64,000 nt of DNA from Microbacterium sp. 70-16. Its GTDB lineage: Bacteria > Actinomycetota > Actinomycetes > Actinomycetales > Microbacteriaceae. Of this stretch, positions 45,471 to 53,352 are shown in pieces; the stretch's first letter is position 1, and every line of letters begins with the position of its first letter. A program made the translations under genes and the position numbers. The DNA lies in the NCBI RefSeq assembly GCF_001898315.1, contig NZ_MKTQ01000010.1:196358-260357 (forward strand). Reading direction: 5' to 3'. The notes under the pieces are model-generated. The model was not told the origin of the DNA. It ran no database searches and saw only the letters and a program-made list of their open reading frames with translations.

Positions 45471-47984
45471 GTGACCCTTGAGCCCGCGATAGCCGCGCCG
45501 GACCTGTATGCGGCCGCGCTCGCGCTCACGAACGAACGTCGGTACCGCGAGGCCGAGGCGGCGTTGCAGGGTGTCGCCGCGGTGACCGACGACGTCGAGC
45601 TGCACGCGCGGATCGCGGGCACGCTCGCGTTCGTGCTCGACCAGACCGGCCGCCCGGCAGAGGGCGAGCAGCTGTGTCGCGAAACGCTGGCGGATGCCGC
45701 GCTCAGCGCCCACACACGCGGCATCGTCGCGGGGCAGCTGGCCAGCATCGTCATGCACCGGGGCCGGCTCGACGAGGCGATCGGCTGGTTCGGACGCGCG
45801 ATCGACGCGCTCTCGGACGACCCGATGGCGGTCGCCAACCTGCGGATGAACCGCAGCGTCGGGGCGATGCAGCGGCGTGACCTCGCGGCGGCCTTCGCCG
45901 ATCTCGAGGAAGCCGTGGCGGTCTACGAAGAGCACGGCACGCCCATCGACGTCGCCGAGGCGCGGCACAATCTCGGCTACACGGCGTTGCTCGGCGGCGA
46001 CCTCATCAGGGCGATGCAGGAGATGGCCGCAGCGCGCCCCGTCATCGGCGAGGAGTCGGCGGCCAACGCCGCCATCGGCGACGTCGACATGGCCGAGGCC
46101 CTGCGCGACGCGGGCCTCGTCACGGAGGCTGAGCGCCTGCTGCGCGATGCGGCACGTGCGTTCCACAAGAACGGCATGGCGCAGGCCCGCGGTGAGGCCG
46201 AGCTGCATCTGGCCCGCTCGCTGCTGCGCCACGACCCCGCCGATGCGGCGCGTGCCGCCGGCCACGCCGCCCGGCACTTCACGGCGCTCGGCGCGACGTC
46301 GTGGGCCGACCGGGCACGGGGCATCCGTCTGCGTGCGCTCCTTTCCGGCGGCGCGATCGACCGGGCCGGGCGCACGGTCTCCGACGTCGCGGTCGACGAT
46401 GCCGACGTCACCCCGGTCGCGGCGGCGCTCACCCGCGCGGGGTTCGCCGGTGAGGCGGCCGCACTGCGCCTGTCGCGCGAGCTGTGGCGCGCGCGCCACG
46501 ACCGGCCTGCCGGCCGCATGCCGCGCATCGACGAGGCTGCGTCGCTCGAGGTGCGGATGCTCGCGCACGAAGTGCGCGCGGAGCGCGCCGCCCGCGCCGG
46601 CCGCGGTGCGGTGGCGCGCCGCCACGCGGCATCCGGACTCGACGAGCTCTCGGACTGGCGCGCATCGTTCGGCAGCCTCGATCTGCAGACGTCGTTGTCG
46701 ATGTACGGCAACAACCTGATGCTTGTCGGACTGAGCGCGGCGGTGCAGTCGCGCAGCCCCGAGACAGTCTTCGAATGGTCCGAGCGCGCCCGGCACCTGA
46801 GCCTGCAGGTCGTGCCGCTGCGACCCCCGGCCGACCCCGAGCAGGCGGCCGAACTGAGCGAGCTGCGCATGCTGCGCGCCGACGCCGGCAGCGACGACTG
46901 GACGAGCGACCCCCGCGCGATCGAACTGGGTGAGCGCCTGCGTCGGCGGCAGTGGACGACGACCGGCGCGGCCGAGATCGAGCGCCCCGTCGATCTTGCG
47001 GCCGCGGTCGCAGCGCTGGATGTCGACACAGTCCTGCTGAACTACGTGTTCAGCCCGGAGGGGCTGTCGTGCCTCGTCGTCACGACGCGGGGCGCGCAGC
47101 TGGTCGACCTGCCCGGCTGGAGCGAGGCGCGCAAAGCGCTGCCGGCGCTGCGCTCTGACCTGGACATGTCGGCGGCCGTGCGCTCGGGCCCGATGATGGC
47201 GATCGTCGGCCGGTCGCTGGCCGACCACCTCGACCGCCTGTCGACGCTGCTGGTGGCGGCCCCGCTGACCGGCGTCGATGCCCGGCGCATCGTCGTGACG
47301 GCACCCGGCGTGCTGGCAGGGCTCCCGTGGACGATGCTGCCGCATCTGTCCGGTCGCGCGGTGACGGTCGCCCGCTCAGCCTCGCGATGGGTGCTCGGCC
47401 GGCGCGCGTCGTCGGTCGACGCCGACGTCGCGTTCGTCGTCGGCCCGCGCGTCGCCCGCGGCGTCGAAGAGGCACGGACAGGTGCCGCCGCATGGGCGGC
47501 CGCGCGTCCTGCCGACGACTCGTCGACCGAGCCGGTCGTGCTCACCGGCGCGGATGCCACGGTCGACGCCGTCGGCGGCGCGGCCGCGTCAGCCGACATC
47601 CTGCACATCAGCGCGCACGGCCGGCACGCCCTCGACAACCCGCTGTTCTCCGGTCTGACGCTGGCCGACGGCGCGCTGTTCGGCTACGACATCGACCGGA
47701 TGCGGCGGGTGTCGGATGTCGTGATCCTGTCGGCCTGCGAATCGGGGCGCTCGGCCGTGCGGTGGGGCGAGGAGTCGGTGGGGATGACGCGGGCCTGGCA
47801 GCACGCCGGCGCGACGGCCGTGATCGCCGCACCCGTCGTCGTCGCGGACGACGACGCGTGCGAACTGCTCGGGCAGCTGCACGTCGGGCTCGCGGGCGGG
47901 CTCGCCCCCGCCGTCGCGCTCGCCGAGGCGAGTGTGCGCACGGGCATCCGATCGCCGTTCGTCTGCCACGGCAACGGATTCTGA
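45471..47984 (+). CDS. TPR-CHAT protein (caspase-like peptidase domain)
   Basis: An 837-residue cytoplasmic protein. The N-terminal about 480 residues are helical repeats of TPR type (YREAEAALQGVAAV; GRLDEAIGWFGRAIDAL; RDLAAAFADLEEAVAVY), a scaffold for ligand or protein recognition. The C-terminal about 300 residues form a CHAT domain, a clan CD caspase relative: His716 in HISAHGRH and Cys756 in LSACESG make the catalytic dyad. An intervening VVTTRGAQLVDLPG segment is typical of CHAT proteins. The GTG start follows CATGCT by 6 nt, suggesting a leaderless transcript. With the ECF sigma factor, partner and subtilase it forms a cassette that looks like a protease relay. Confidence 0.9.
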   Translation: MTLEPAIAAPDLYAAALALTNERRYREAEAALQGVAAVTDDVELHARIAGTLAFVLDQTGRPAEGEQLCRETLADAALSAHTRGIVAGQLASIVMHRGRLDEAIGWFGRAIDALSDDPMAVANLRMNRSVGAMQRRDLAAAFADLEEAVAVYEEHGTPIDVAEARHNLGYTALLGGDLIRAMQEMAAARPVIGEESAANAAIGDVDMAEALRDAGLVTEAERLLRDAARAFHKNGMAQARGEAELHLARSLLRHDPADAARAAGHAARHFTALGATSWADRARGIRLRALLSGGAIDRAGRTVSDVAVDDADVTPVAAALTRAGFAGEAAALRLSRELWRARHDRPAGRMPRIDEAASLEVRMLAHEVRAERAARAGRGAVARRHAASGLDELSDWRASFGSLDLQTSLSMYGNNLMLVGLSAAVQSRSPETVFEWSERARHLSLQVVPLRPPADPEQAAELSELRMLRADAGSDDWTSDPRAIELGERLRRRQWTTTGAAEIERPVDLAAAVAALDVDTVLLNYVFSPEGLSCLVVTTRGAQLVDLPGWSEARKALPALRSDLDMSAAVRSGPMMAIVGRSLADHLDRLSTLLVAAPLTGVDARRIVVTAPGVLAGLPWTMLPHLSGRAVTVARSASRWVLGRRASSVDADVAFVVGPRVARGVEEARTGAAAWAAARPADDSSTEPVVLTGADATVDAVGGAAASADILHISAHGRHALDNPLFSGLTLADGALFGYDIDRMRRVSDVVILSACESGRSAVRWGEESVGMTRAWQHAGATAVIAAPVVVADDDACELLGQLHVGLAGGLAPAVALAEASVRTGIRSPFVCHGNGF

Positions 47985-48049
47985 GATTTTCTCACGCAGA
48001 TGTATCAGGGGTGAGGGGGGCGCCTCTTGATCATCGGAAGGACCGTTCG

Positions 48050-48298
48050 GTGCCGACGGATACGGATGCACCGGGCCACCACTGGGGAGAGGTGGCATCC
48101 GGTCAGTCCGCAGGACGGCGGTTCGGGGGGATCTATGCCCGTCCGAAGGGTCGGCGATGCTGGGGCTCGCCGGCCCTTCTGCCGTGCCCGGGTGGGCCGC
48201 TGAGCGATGGGGCCGGGCGGTCGGCGGCTTGCCGGGTGAGGCGGTCGGGCGGCGTCAGCGTGAGGAGTTCGCGGTGCGGCCGCGCACGATGCCGATGA
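48050..48298 (+). CDS. Possible small Arg-rich protein (doubtful)
   Basis: A GTG at 48050 with GGAAGGA 7 nt upstream opens an 82-codon frame starting VPTDTDAPGHHWGEVASGQ. It sits in the otherwise empty 270-bp gap after the TPR-CHAT gene. GC3 is clearly lower than in neighbouring genes, the second half is Arg/Gly/Cys rich, and it runs 44 nt into the convergent gene. It is more likely non-coding. I record it because a small substrate or effector could lie here. Confidence 0.2.
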   Translation: MPTDTDAPGHHWGEVASGQSAGRRFGGIYARPKGRRCWGSPALLPCPGGPLSDGAGRSAACRVRRSGGVSVRSSRCGRARCR

Positions 48299-49022
48299 AG
48301 GTGTCGACGAGCGGGCCGTTCTCGCCGTCGGCGGTCGCGGGCCACGCGAGCGCCACCGTCGAGGTCGGGCCGTCCACCAGTGGGCGATGCGCGGCATCCT
48401 TGCGGTGATGCAGGCGTGCGAGTGACATCGGAACGATGACGATGCCGACGCCCGTCGCAGCAATGGCGATCGCATCGGCGACCGTCGCGGGGGCGGCGAA
48501 TCGCGGCTGCGTCGTCCCGGGGACCTCGACCTGCACCGGCGGGTGCTCGGGGACGATCAGCACCTCTCCGGCGAGGTCGTCCGCCGTGAGCTCGTCCGCG
48601 GCGGTGAGGTGCGACTCGGCCGCGCACACGACGACCGGCGTCTCGTCGTAGAGGGCGATCACGTGCAGTCCCGTGCGGTCGATCGGCAGCCGCACCAGGG
48701 CGGCGTCGACGGGTTGCGCGAGGCCGGTCGGGTCTGGCTGGATGAGGGCAGCGCGCTGGTCGGGCAGGTCGAGCGGGACGAGCTCGAGCGGGATCTGCGG
48801 CATCCGCTGCTTCCACGCGTCGATCCACTTGCCGGGCGTCGCACCCTCGATCGCGCCCAGGCGGAAGGGACCTGTGGGTAGCGGTGGGGCGGGCTCGCTC
48901 GTCGCGCTTGTGGTGCCCCTCGCGCCGGCGCCGGGCTTGCGGCCGGGTGTGCGGCCGGCGCCGGCGGCGCGCGGGCGCCCCGCGCCCTTGCCGCGGCTGC
49001 CGCGGCCGCCTGCTGCCGCCAT
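48255..49022 (-). CDS. LysR-type substrate-binding domain protein without HTH
   Basis: A 255-residue protein whose residues about 50-255 match a LysR effector-binding domain (FRLGAIEGATPGKWIDAW; LRLP..; GEVLIVPEHPP; AAPATVADAIAIAATGVGIVIVPMSLARLH). The DNA-binding winged HTH is absent. In its place is a basic, Gly/Arg/Pro-rich disordered N terminus (GRGSRGKGAGRPRAAGAGR) with AT-hook-like GRP motifs. TACGCT, 6 nt, ATG gives a leaderless start. It may bind a small molecule and still touch DNA through the basic tail, or act as a stand-alone binding protein. The frame upstream of the ATG contains only palindromic repeat, so an HTH has not simply been missed. Confidence 0.82.
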   Translation of the reverse strand: MAAAGGRGSRGKGAGRPRAAGAGRTPGRKPGAGARGTTSATSEPAPPLPTGPFRLGAIEGATPGKWIDAWKQRMPQIPLELVPLDLPDQRAALIQPDPTGLAQPVDAALVRLPIDRTGLHVIALYDETPVVVCAAESHLTAADELTADDLAGEVLIVPEHPPVQVEVPGTTQPRFAAPATVADAIAIAATGVGIVIVPMSLARLHHRKDAAHRPLVDGPTSTVALAWPATADGENGPLVDTFIGIVRGRTANSSR

Positions 49023-49047
49023 GACGCCAGCGTAGCCGCCGCTCGCG

Positions 49048-49135
49048 CCGCAACAACTCAGGAACGGCGGCGCCAGATCGGTGCCGCGGCCCCGATTCGG
49101 GTCGAGATCCGTGCGGAACTCCTGAGTTATTGCGG
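49048..49135. repeat. 88-bp palindrome with CCGCAACAACTCAGGA ends
   Basis: Same length and ends as 39696-39783 (CCGCAACAACTCAGGA ... ACTCCTGAGTTATTGCGG), with an unrelated GC-rich middle that is itself partly palindromic. It lies between the HTH-less LysR gene and the hexapeptide-repeat gene. Confidence 0.88.
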
Positions 49136-49168
49136 TCACGCGGTGAGTGCCTCCGCCCCGCGAGGGGG

Positions 49169-49576
49169 TCAGGCGGCCAGGCGCAGCCCGCGGCGGTCGG
49201 TCGCGACCTGCTCGCCGTCGGCGATCTGGGTGTCGTCGGCGATCAGTGAGCCGCCGGCGACGCGCGCGTGCGCTCCGACGACGGCGCGGATGCCGATCTT
49301 GGCGCCCGACCCGATCGCCGCGCCCGAGCCGATGTGCGCGTGCGGCGCGATCTCGGCATCGGGGCCGATGACGGCGTCGGGCTCGATCCAGACACCGCGG
49401 CCGATGTGCGCGCCCGCGGCGATCTGGGCGCCCGGCTCCACATACGCACCCGCCTCGACGAGTGCGGTCGCGTGCACCTTGGCGCCGTTGGCGATGAGGC
49501 CCCGCCCGTTCGCGTGCTTGCGGTAGCGCAGCGTGCGGCCCTGATCGTCTTCGATGTCGACGTAGTTCTTGCCCAC
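49169..49576 (-). CDS. Hexapeptide-repeat (left-handed beta-helix) protein
   Basis: A 135-residue protein. After a short N-terminal beta segment (GKNYVDIEDDQGRTLRYRKH) it consists of about 13 hexapeptide turns of the form [IV]GxxAx (IGRGVW, IGPDAE, IGSGAA, IGSGAK), forming a left-handed parallel beta-helix as in acyltransferases and gamma-carbonic anhydrases. No catalytic His or CoA-binding extension is evident. AGGAGG stands 6 nt before the GTG start. It is too short for a known transferase; probably a small transferase-like or structural protein. Confidence 0.75.
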   Translation of the reverse strand: MGKNYVDIEDDQGRTLRYRKHANGRGLIANGAKVHATALVEAGAYVEPGAQIAAGAHIGRGVWIEPDAVIGPDAEIAPHAHIGSGAAIGSGAKIGIRAVVGAHARVAGGSLIADDTQIADGEQVATDRRGLRLAA

Positions 49577-49619
49577 AGAAATCCTCCTGAGAACTTCTAC
49601 AACGATCGAGACCCTCAGA

Positions 49620-50729
49620 TCATTCCCGTGCATAGGTGTGAGCGGGCTCGATCCGGCGATCCGGAGCGAACACCACCGCCCGTTGCACCGAGAAGCTCAC
49701 CGCGAACAGGGTCAGATCGGTCATGAGCTTCGCCGGCAGGGTCGCGATACCGGCATCCGTCAGCGCCGTCAGCATCCCGAAGCTCGCCGCGAGCAGCAGT
49801 GCCGCGAGGCCGAAGTAGCGCAGCGCCGCCGTGCGCAGCGGCACCGTGCGGCGGGCGCCGAAGACGAGGCTGCGGTTGATCGCGAAGTTCATGCCGGCGC
49901 TCGCGACGCGGGCGAGGGTGACCGACAGCAGCAGCCAACCGGTCAGCGCCTGCAACACGAGCAGCAGGCCCGTGTCGACGACGAATGCCACGACGGCGGA
50001 TGCCGCGAAGCGAAGCAGCGGCGCATAGATGCGCGCCGAGTCGGCGAGCGGACGGAAGTGGCTCGATGCGTTGCCGTCGAGGTAGACCGTCCGGATCGGC
50101 ACTTCCTCGAGTGCGATCCCGGCCGTGGGCGCGGCCAGCAGCATCCGGAACTCGTACTCGAACCGGTCGCCCGGAACCGACAGCAGCCACGGCACGAGCT
50201 CGCTCGGGAACCCCCGCAGCCCCGTCTGGGTGTCGCTCACGTCGCGCCCCGTGGCGAGCCGGAACGCGCGCCGCGTCAGCGCGTTGCCCGCGCGGCTGCG
50301 CAGCGGCACCGACCCCGCGAACGCGCGGACGCCGAGCACGACCGTGGCGCGGCGTTCGAGGAGCGCAAGTTGCCCTGCCTGAGGCCGATCGGGAGCCGTT
50401 TGCGCTCCTCGAACGCCGCCCAGGGCTTCCGCGACGCGGCTGATGTCGGCCGGGGTGTGCTGGCCGTCGGCATCCGCCGTGACGATGTCGAGCCCCGGCC
50501 AGTCGTGCGCGGCGCGCGCGAAGCCCGTGCGCAGCGCCGCTCCCTTGCCGCGATTGTGCGGGTGGGATGCCACGACCGCGCCCGCCGCGGCGCACGCCGC
50601 GAACACGCCGGCGTAGCCCGGTCCCGAGCCGTCGTCGACGACGAGCACGGGACCGCGTGGCGTCAGCTCGCGCACGAGCGCGACCAGCCGATCGTCGGGT
50701 TCGTAGGCGGGGATCAGCACGAGAGGCAT
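49620..50729 (-). CDS. Glycosyltransferase family 2 fused to a GtrA-like membrane domain
   Basis: A 369-residue protein. The N-terminal GT2 domain (LVLIPAYEPDD, LVVDDGSG, TADADGQH) is of the dolichyl-phosphate-mannose-synthase/undecaprenyl-phosphate glucosyltransferase type, and the C-terminal about 130 residues are a four-helix GtrA domain (FAASAVVAFVVDTGLLLVL; VASAGMNFAINRSLVF). It would transfer a sugar to a polyprenyl phosphate and flip or dock it for cell-wall glycosylation. A 71-bp palindrome (50349-50419) is inserted in frame after TPADISRVAEAL, adding a loop (GGVRGAQTAPDRPQAGQLALLERR) before the conserved VVLGVRAF strand. It lies 4 bp after the phosphodiester glycosidase gene, in one operon. 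Confidence 0.9.
   Translation of the reverse strand: MPLVLIPAYEPDDRLVALVRELTPRGPVLVVDDGSGPGYAGVFAACAAAGAVVASHPHNRGKGAALRTGFARAAHDWPGLDIVTADADGQHTPADISRVAEALGGVRGAQTAPDRPQAGQLALLERRATVVLGVRAFAGSVPLRSRAGNALTRRAFRLATGRDVSDTQTGLRGFPSELVPWLLSVPGDRFEYEFRMLLAAPTAGIALEEVPIRTVYLDGNASSHFRPLADSARIYAPLLRFAASAVVAFVVDTGLLLVLQALTGWLLLSVTLARVASAGMNFAINRSLVFGARRTVPLRTAALRYFGLAALLLAASFGMLTALTDAGIATLPAKLMTDLTLFAVSFSVQRAVVFAPDRRIEPAHTYARE
50349..50419. repeat. In-gene 71-bp palindrome with perfect 20-bp arms in the glycosyltransferase gene
   Basis: GCGGCGTTCGAGGAGCGCAA (50349-50368) and its exact reverse complement (50400-50419) flank 31 nt. It encodes an inserted loop in the GT2 domain and keeps the frame. A strong hairpin would form in the mRNA or in single-stranded DNA. 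Confidence 0.88.
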
Positions 50730-50733
50730 CCGA

Positions 50734-51687
50734 TCACCCCGCCACATAGAGGATGTCGCTCGTCGCCCGCTCACCGCCGTTGGAAGGCTGGTTGACGACC
50801 TCGCCGTTGAACCACAGTTCGCTCGATCCGCCGCCGTCGAGGTTGTAGGCCGTCGTCGCGCCGAGCGAGATCATGATGTCGGCGAGCTCGGTGAGGGTGA
50901 CGCCGCGGCTGTAGCCGGGGTCGCGTCCGTCGACAACGACGATGAGGATGTGCCCGTCGGCGGTGACGCCGATCGCGGTGCGCGGCTGCTCGCCCTGGAT
51001 CGAGTGGTTGCCGATGTTCGTGTCGATCTCGACGTCGTCGATGCCGTCGATCACGGCGCCGTCGTCGACGATCGCGGGGCCGAAGCTGAGGGTGTTCCAG
51101 GCGCCGTCTGCGACCAGTTCGGCTGCCGTCGTCTGCGTCTCGTCGTAGATCGCGACCGTGCCGTCCTTGTAGAAGACGAGGCCTTCGCGGGCTCCGTCGT
51201 CGCGGTAGACGACGCCGTTGCGGATCACGATGCCGCTGTCGCGGAACCCGTAGTAGTCGCCGTTGACGGCCAGCACCGCGCCGTTGGCCTCGGCGGTCTC
51301 GCTGACCAGAGCGGTGATGTTCTCGCCGAACTGGTTGTTCGCGAAGGCGCTGCGCAGCACCGTCGGGTCACTGAGGTCCAGATCGGCGACGTAGTAGGTG
51401 ACGGTGTCGTCGCCCGAGCCCTGCGTGTACTGCGTGACCGTGATCGACGCAGCGTCAGACGTGTAGGTCGTGTCGGTGATGACGGGCGTGGATGCCTCGG
51501 CATCCGCCGTGTCGTCGGTCGCGGCGGGAGTCGCGCTCGCGCTCTGCTCCGCCTCGTACGCGGCGACGTCGTCGACCACGACATGCGGGATCACGAACCG
51601 GTCGAGCGCCCACGCGGTGCCGCCGGTCGCGGTGAGCGCGACGACGATCCCACCCGCGATGAGGCTGTGCTTGAGTCGTCTCTTCAT
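50734..51687 (-). CDS. Phosphodiester glycosidase (NAGPA) family exoprotein
   Basis: A 317-residue membrane-anchored or secreted protein: basic start KRRLKHSLIAGG, one hydrophobic segment (IVVALTATGGTAWAL), a Ser/Thr/Ala-rich linker, and a NAGPA domain with VNGDYYGFRDSG, VVVDGRDPGYSRG and YNLDGGGSSELW. The family cleaves N-acetylglucosamine-1-phosphodiester or related sugar-phosphate linkages in exopolysaccharides or wall polymers. A GACACT box 7 nt before ATG 51687 suggests a leaderless start. It forms an operon with the downstream GT2-GtrA gene, consistent with cell-envelope glycan remodelling. Confidence 0.88.
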   Translation of the reverse strand: MKRRLKHSLIAGGIVVALTATGGTAWALDRFVIPHVVVDDVAAYEAEQSASATPAATDDTADAEASTPVITDTTYTSDAASITVTQYTQGSGDDTVTYYVADLDLSDPTVLRSAFANNQFGENITALVSETAEANGAVLAVNGDYYGFRDSGIVIRNGVVYRDDGAREGLVFYKDGTVAIYDETQTTAAELVADGAWNTLSFGPAIVDDGAVIDGIDDVEIDTNIGNHSIQGEQPRTAIGVTADGHILIVVVDGRDPGYSRGVTLTELADIMISLGATTAYNLDGGGSSELWFNGEVVNQPSNGGERATSDILYVAG

Positions 51688-51785
51688 GCGGACCAGTGTC
51701 GGAGATCGCCTGGAGAGCGCCGTAGGCACCGGCTACGCGGCGGCTATGAATCGTGCCGTGCCCCAGACGCGCGAGGATGGATGCC

Positions 51786-52433
51786 GTGGCGACTCCCGAC
51801 GACCCGACGACCGGCCCCTCCCTCGTGTTCGACGAGAAGGCCAACGCGCATTCGGTCCCGGAGGACGTGCTCGGCATCCTCACCGGCACCTTCCTGACCT
51901 CGTTCGGGCTGCACCTGCTGCACGCGTCGGGCGCCGTCACGGGCGGCACGGCCGGCCTCTCGCTGCTTCTCGGCTACGCGACGGGCTGGCCGTTCTGGGT
52001 GCTGTTCGCCGTCATCAACGTGCCCTTCGCGTTCCTCGCGGTGTGGCGGCGCGGGTGGGACTTCACGATCCGGACGGTCATCTCGATCGCCCTCGTGTCG
52101 ACGTGGGCGCTCGTGCACGACGCGCTGTTCCCGATCACGCAGATCGAGCCCTGGTACGGCACGCTCGCGGGCAACCTCCTGGCCGGCGTCGGCGTGCTGA
52201 TCCTGTTCCGCCACCGCTCGAGCGTCGGCGGCGTCAACATCATCGGGCTCGAGATCCAGGACCGCACGGGCTTCCGTGCGGGGTGGACGATGATGATCTT
52301 CGACGTCCTGATCGTGCTGTCGGCGCTGCTCGTGGTGCCGTGGACGAACGTCCTGATGAGCGCCGTGGGCGCGGTGCTGCTGAACCTCGTGCTCGCGCTC
52401 AACCACCGGCCCGGGCGCTACCTCGGGCACTGA
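51786..52433 (+). CDS. YitT-family membrane protein
   Basis: A 215-residue integral membrane protein of the YitT/DUF161 group with five hydrophobic helices (LGILTGTFLTSFGLHLLHA; WVLFAVINVPFAFLAVW; TVISIALVSTWALVH; GNLLAGVGVLILF; MMIFDVLIVLSALLVV) and the conserved GGTAGLSLLL and GGVNIIGLEI segments. Function in the family is unclear; transport is assumed. I chose GTG 51786 (GAGGAT plus 7 nt, likely leaderless); an in-frame ATG 9 nt upstream is possible. Confidence 0.85.
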   Translation: MATPDDPTTGPSLVFDEKANAHSVPEDVLGILTGTFLTSFGLHLLHASGAVTGGTAGLSLLLGYATGWPFWVLFAVINVPFAFLAVWRRGWDFTIRTVISIALVSTWALVHDALFPITQIEPWYGTLAGNLLAGVGVLILFRHRSSVGGVNIIGLEIQDRTGFRAGWTMMIFDVLIVLSALLVVPWTNVLMSAVGAVLLNLVLALNHRPGRYLGH

Positions 52434-52439
52434 TGCGTC

Positions 52440-53210
52440 TCAGCGCTGGCAGCGCGGGCACCAGAACACGATGCGCTCGCTCGTCTCGTTCGCGCCGAGC
52501 TCGCCGCGGCGGATGAGCGTGCCGCACCGGCGGCACGGCCGCCCGGCGCGACCGTAGACCCAGTGCTCGCGACCGCGGCGCGCGTCACCCGTGAAGGTGC
52601 GGATCGGCCGGTCGCGATTGCTGCGGATCATCCGCGCGGCCGTGTCGACCAGGCCTGCATCCGTCTCGTTCGCGGGACGCGTGGGCAGGACGCCCCGCAC
52701 GAACAGCACCTCGTTCGCATACTCGTTGCCCAGGCCCGCGAGGTTGCGCTGATCCAGCAGCGCGACGTGCACGGGGCGAGGGTCGGATGCCAGGTGGGCG
52801 GCCGCCTTCGGGGCATCCCAATCGGGCCCCAGCAAGTCGGGGCCGAGATGCCCGACGAGCAGGTCTTCCTGCGCGGTGGGCACGAGGTCAACCTGGGCGA
52901 TCTCGAAGCCGACGGCCTGTGCCCGCTCGATGCCGACGATCGCGCGCGCCTGGTGCGCGGGGGCGCGCCACGGCTCGCCGGGGCGGTAGACGAGCCAGCG
53001 TCCCTCCATCTTGAGGTGCGAGTGCAGGGTGTATTCCCCGAAGCGCATGAGCAGGTGCTTGCCGCGCGGGACGACCTCGCGGACGGTGTCACCGGTCAGA
53101 TCCGCCGTCGCATGGCGTGGCACCCGCAGGTCGAAGCGCGTCACCGTCTGCCCCGCGAGGGCGGCGTGCAACGTGCGCGCCGTGCGGAAGACGGTGTCGC
53201 CCTCAGGCAT
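52440..53210 (-). CDS. nei2: DNA glycosylase/AP lyase, endonuclease VIII (Nei) type
   Basis: A 256-residue Fpg/Nei-family base-excision enzyme. After removal of Met the N-terminal Pro is the Schiff-base nucleophile and Glu the proton donor (MPEGDTVF). The PEGDTVFRTA start is typical of actinobacterial Nei2. The helix-two-turn-helix (LLDQRNLAGLGNEYANEVLF) and the C-terminal zinc finger (CRRCG...CPRCQ) are complete. It removes oxidised pyrimidines. It lies 6 bp from the convergent YitT gene and is separated from lhr by a palindrome. Confidence 0.93.
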   Translation of the reverse strand: MPEGDTVFRTARTLHAALAGQTVTRFDLRVPRHATADLTGDTVREVVPRGKHLLMRFGEYTLHSHLKMEGRWLVYRPGEPWRAPAHQARAIVGIERAQAVGFEIAQVDLVPTAQEDLLVGHLGPDLLGPDWDAPKAAAHLASDPRPVHVALLDQRNLAGLGNEYANEVLFVRGVLPTRPANETDAGLVDTAARMIRSNRDRPIRTFTGDARRGREHWVYGRAGRPCRRCGTLIRRGELGANETSERIVFWCPRCQR

Positions 53211-53237
53211 CAGGGGTGCCCCTTCTGGGCCGCGGCG

Positions 53238-53316
53238 GGAACTCCGCAGAATGTGACCAACTCCGCAGAATATGCCGTCGTTCTCTGCGGAGTACGTGAC
53301 ATTCTGCGAAGTTCGT
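53238..53316. repeat. Imperfect 79-bp palindrome built from CTCCGCAGAAT units
   Basis: GAACTCCGCAGAATGTGAC, then CTCCGCAGAATA, then the inverse TTCTCTGCGGAGTACGTGAC and ATTCTGCGAAGTTC: a nested direct and inverted repeat in the spacer between lhr and nei2 (both minus strand). It may act as a terminator for lhr. No second copy was seen in the window. Confidence 0.75.
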
Positions 53317-53352
53317 GACCCCGCGATGCCGACGAGTGAGGATGCCCGCCCA

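Noticed and set aside
42517..47984. The cassette as part of a type III-E CRISPR system
   Set aside because: No Cas7-11-type effector, no CRISPR repeats and no Cas1/Cas2 in the window. Only the sigma factor plus TPR-CHAT combination is similar.
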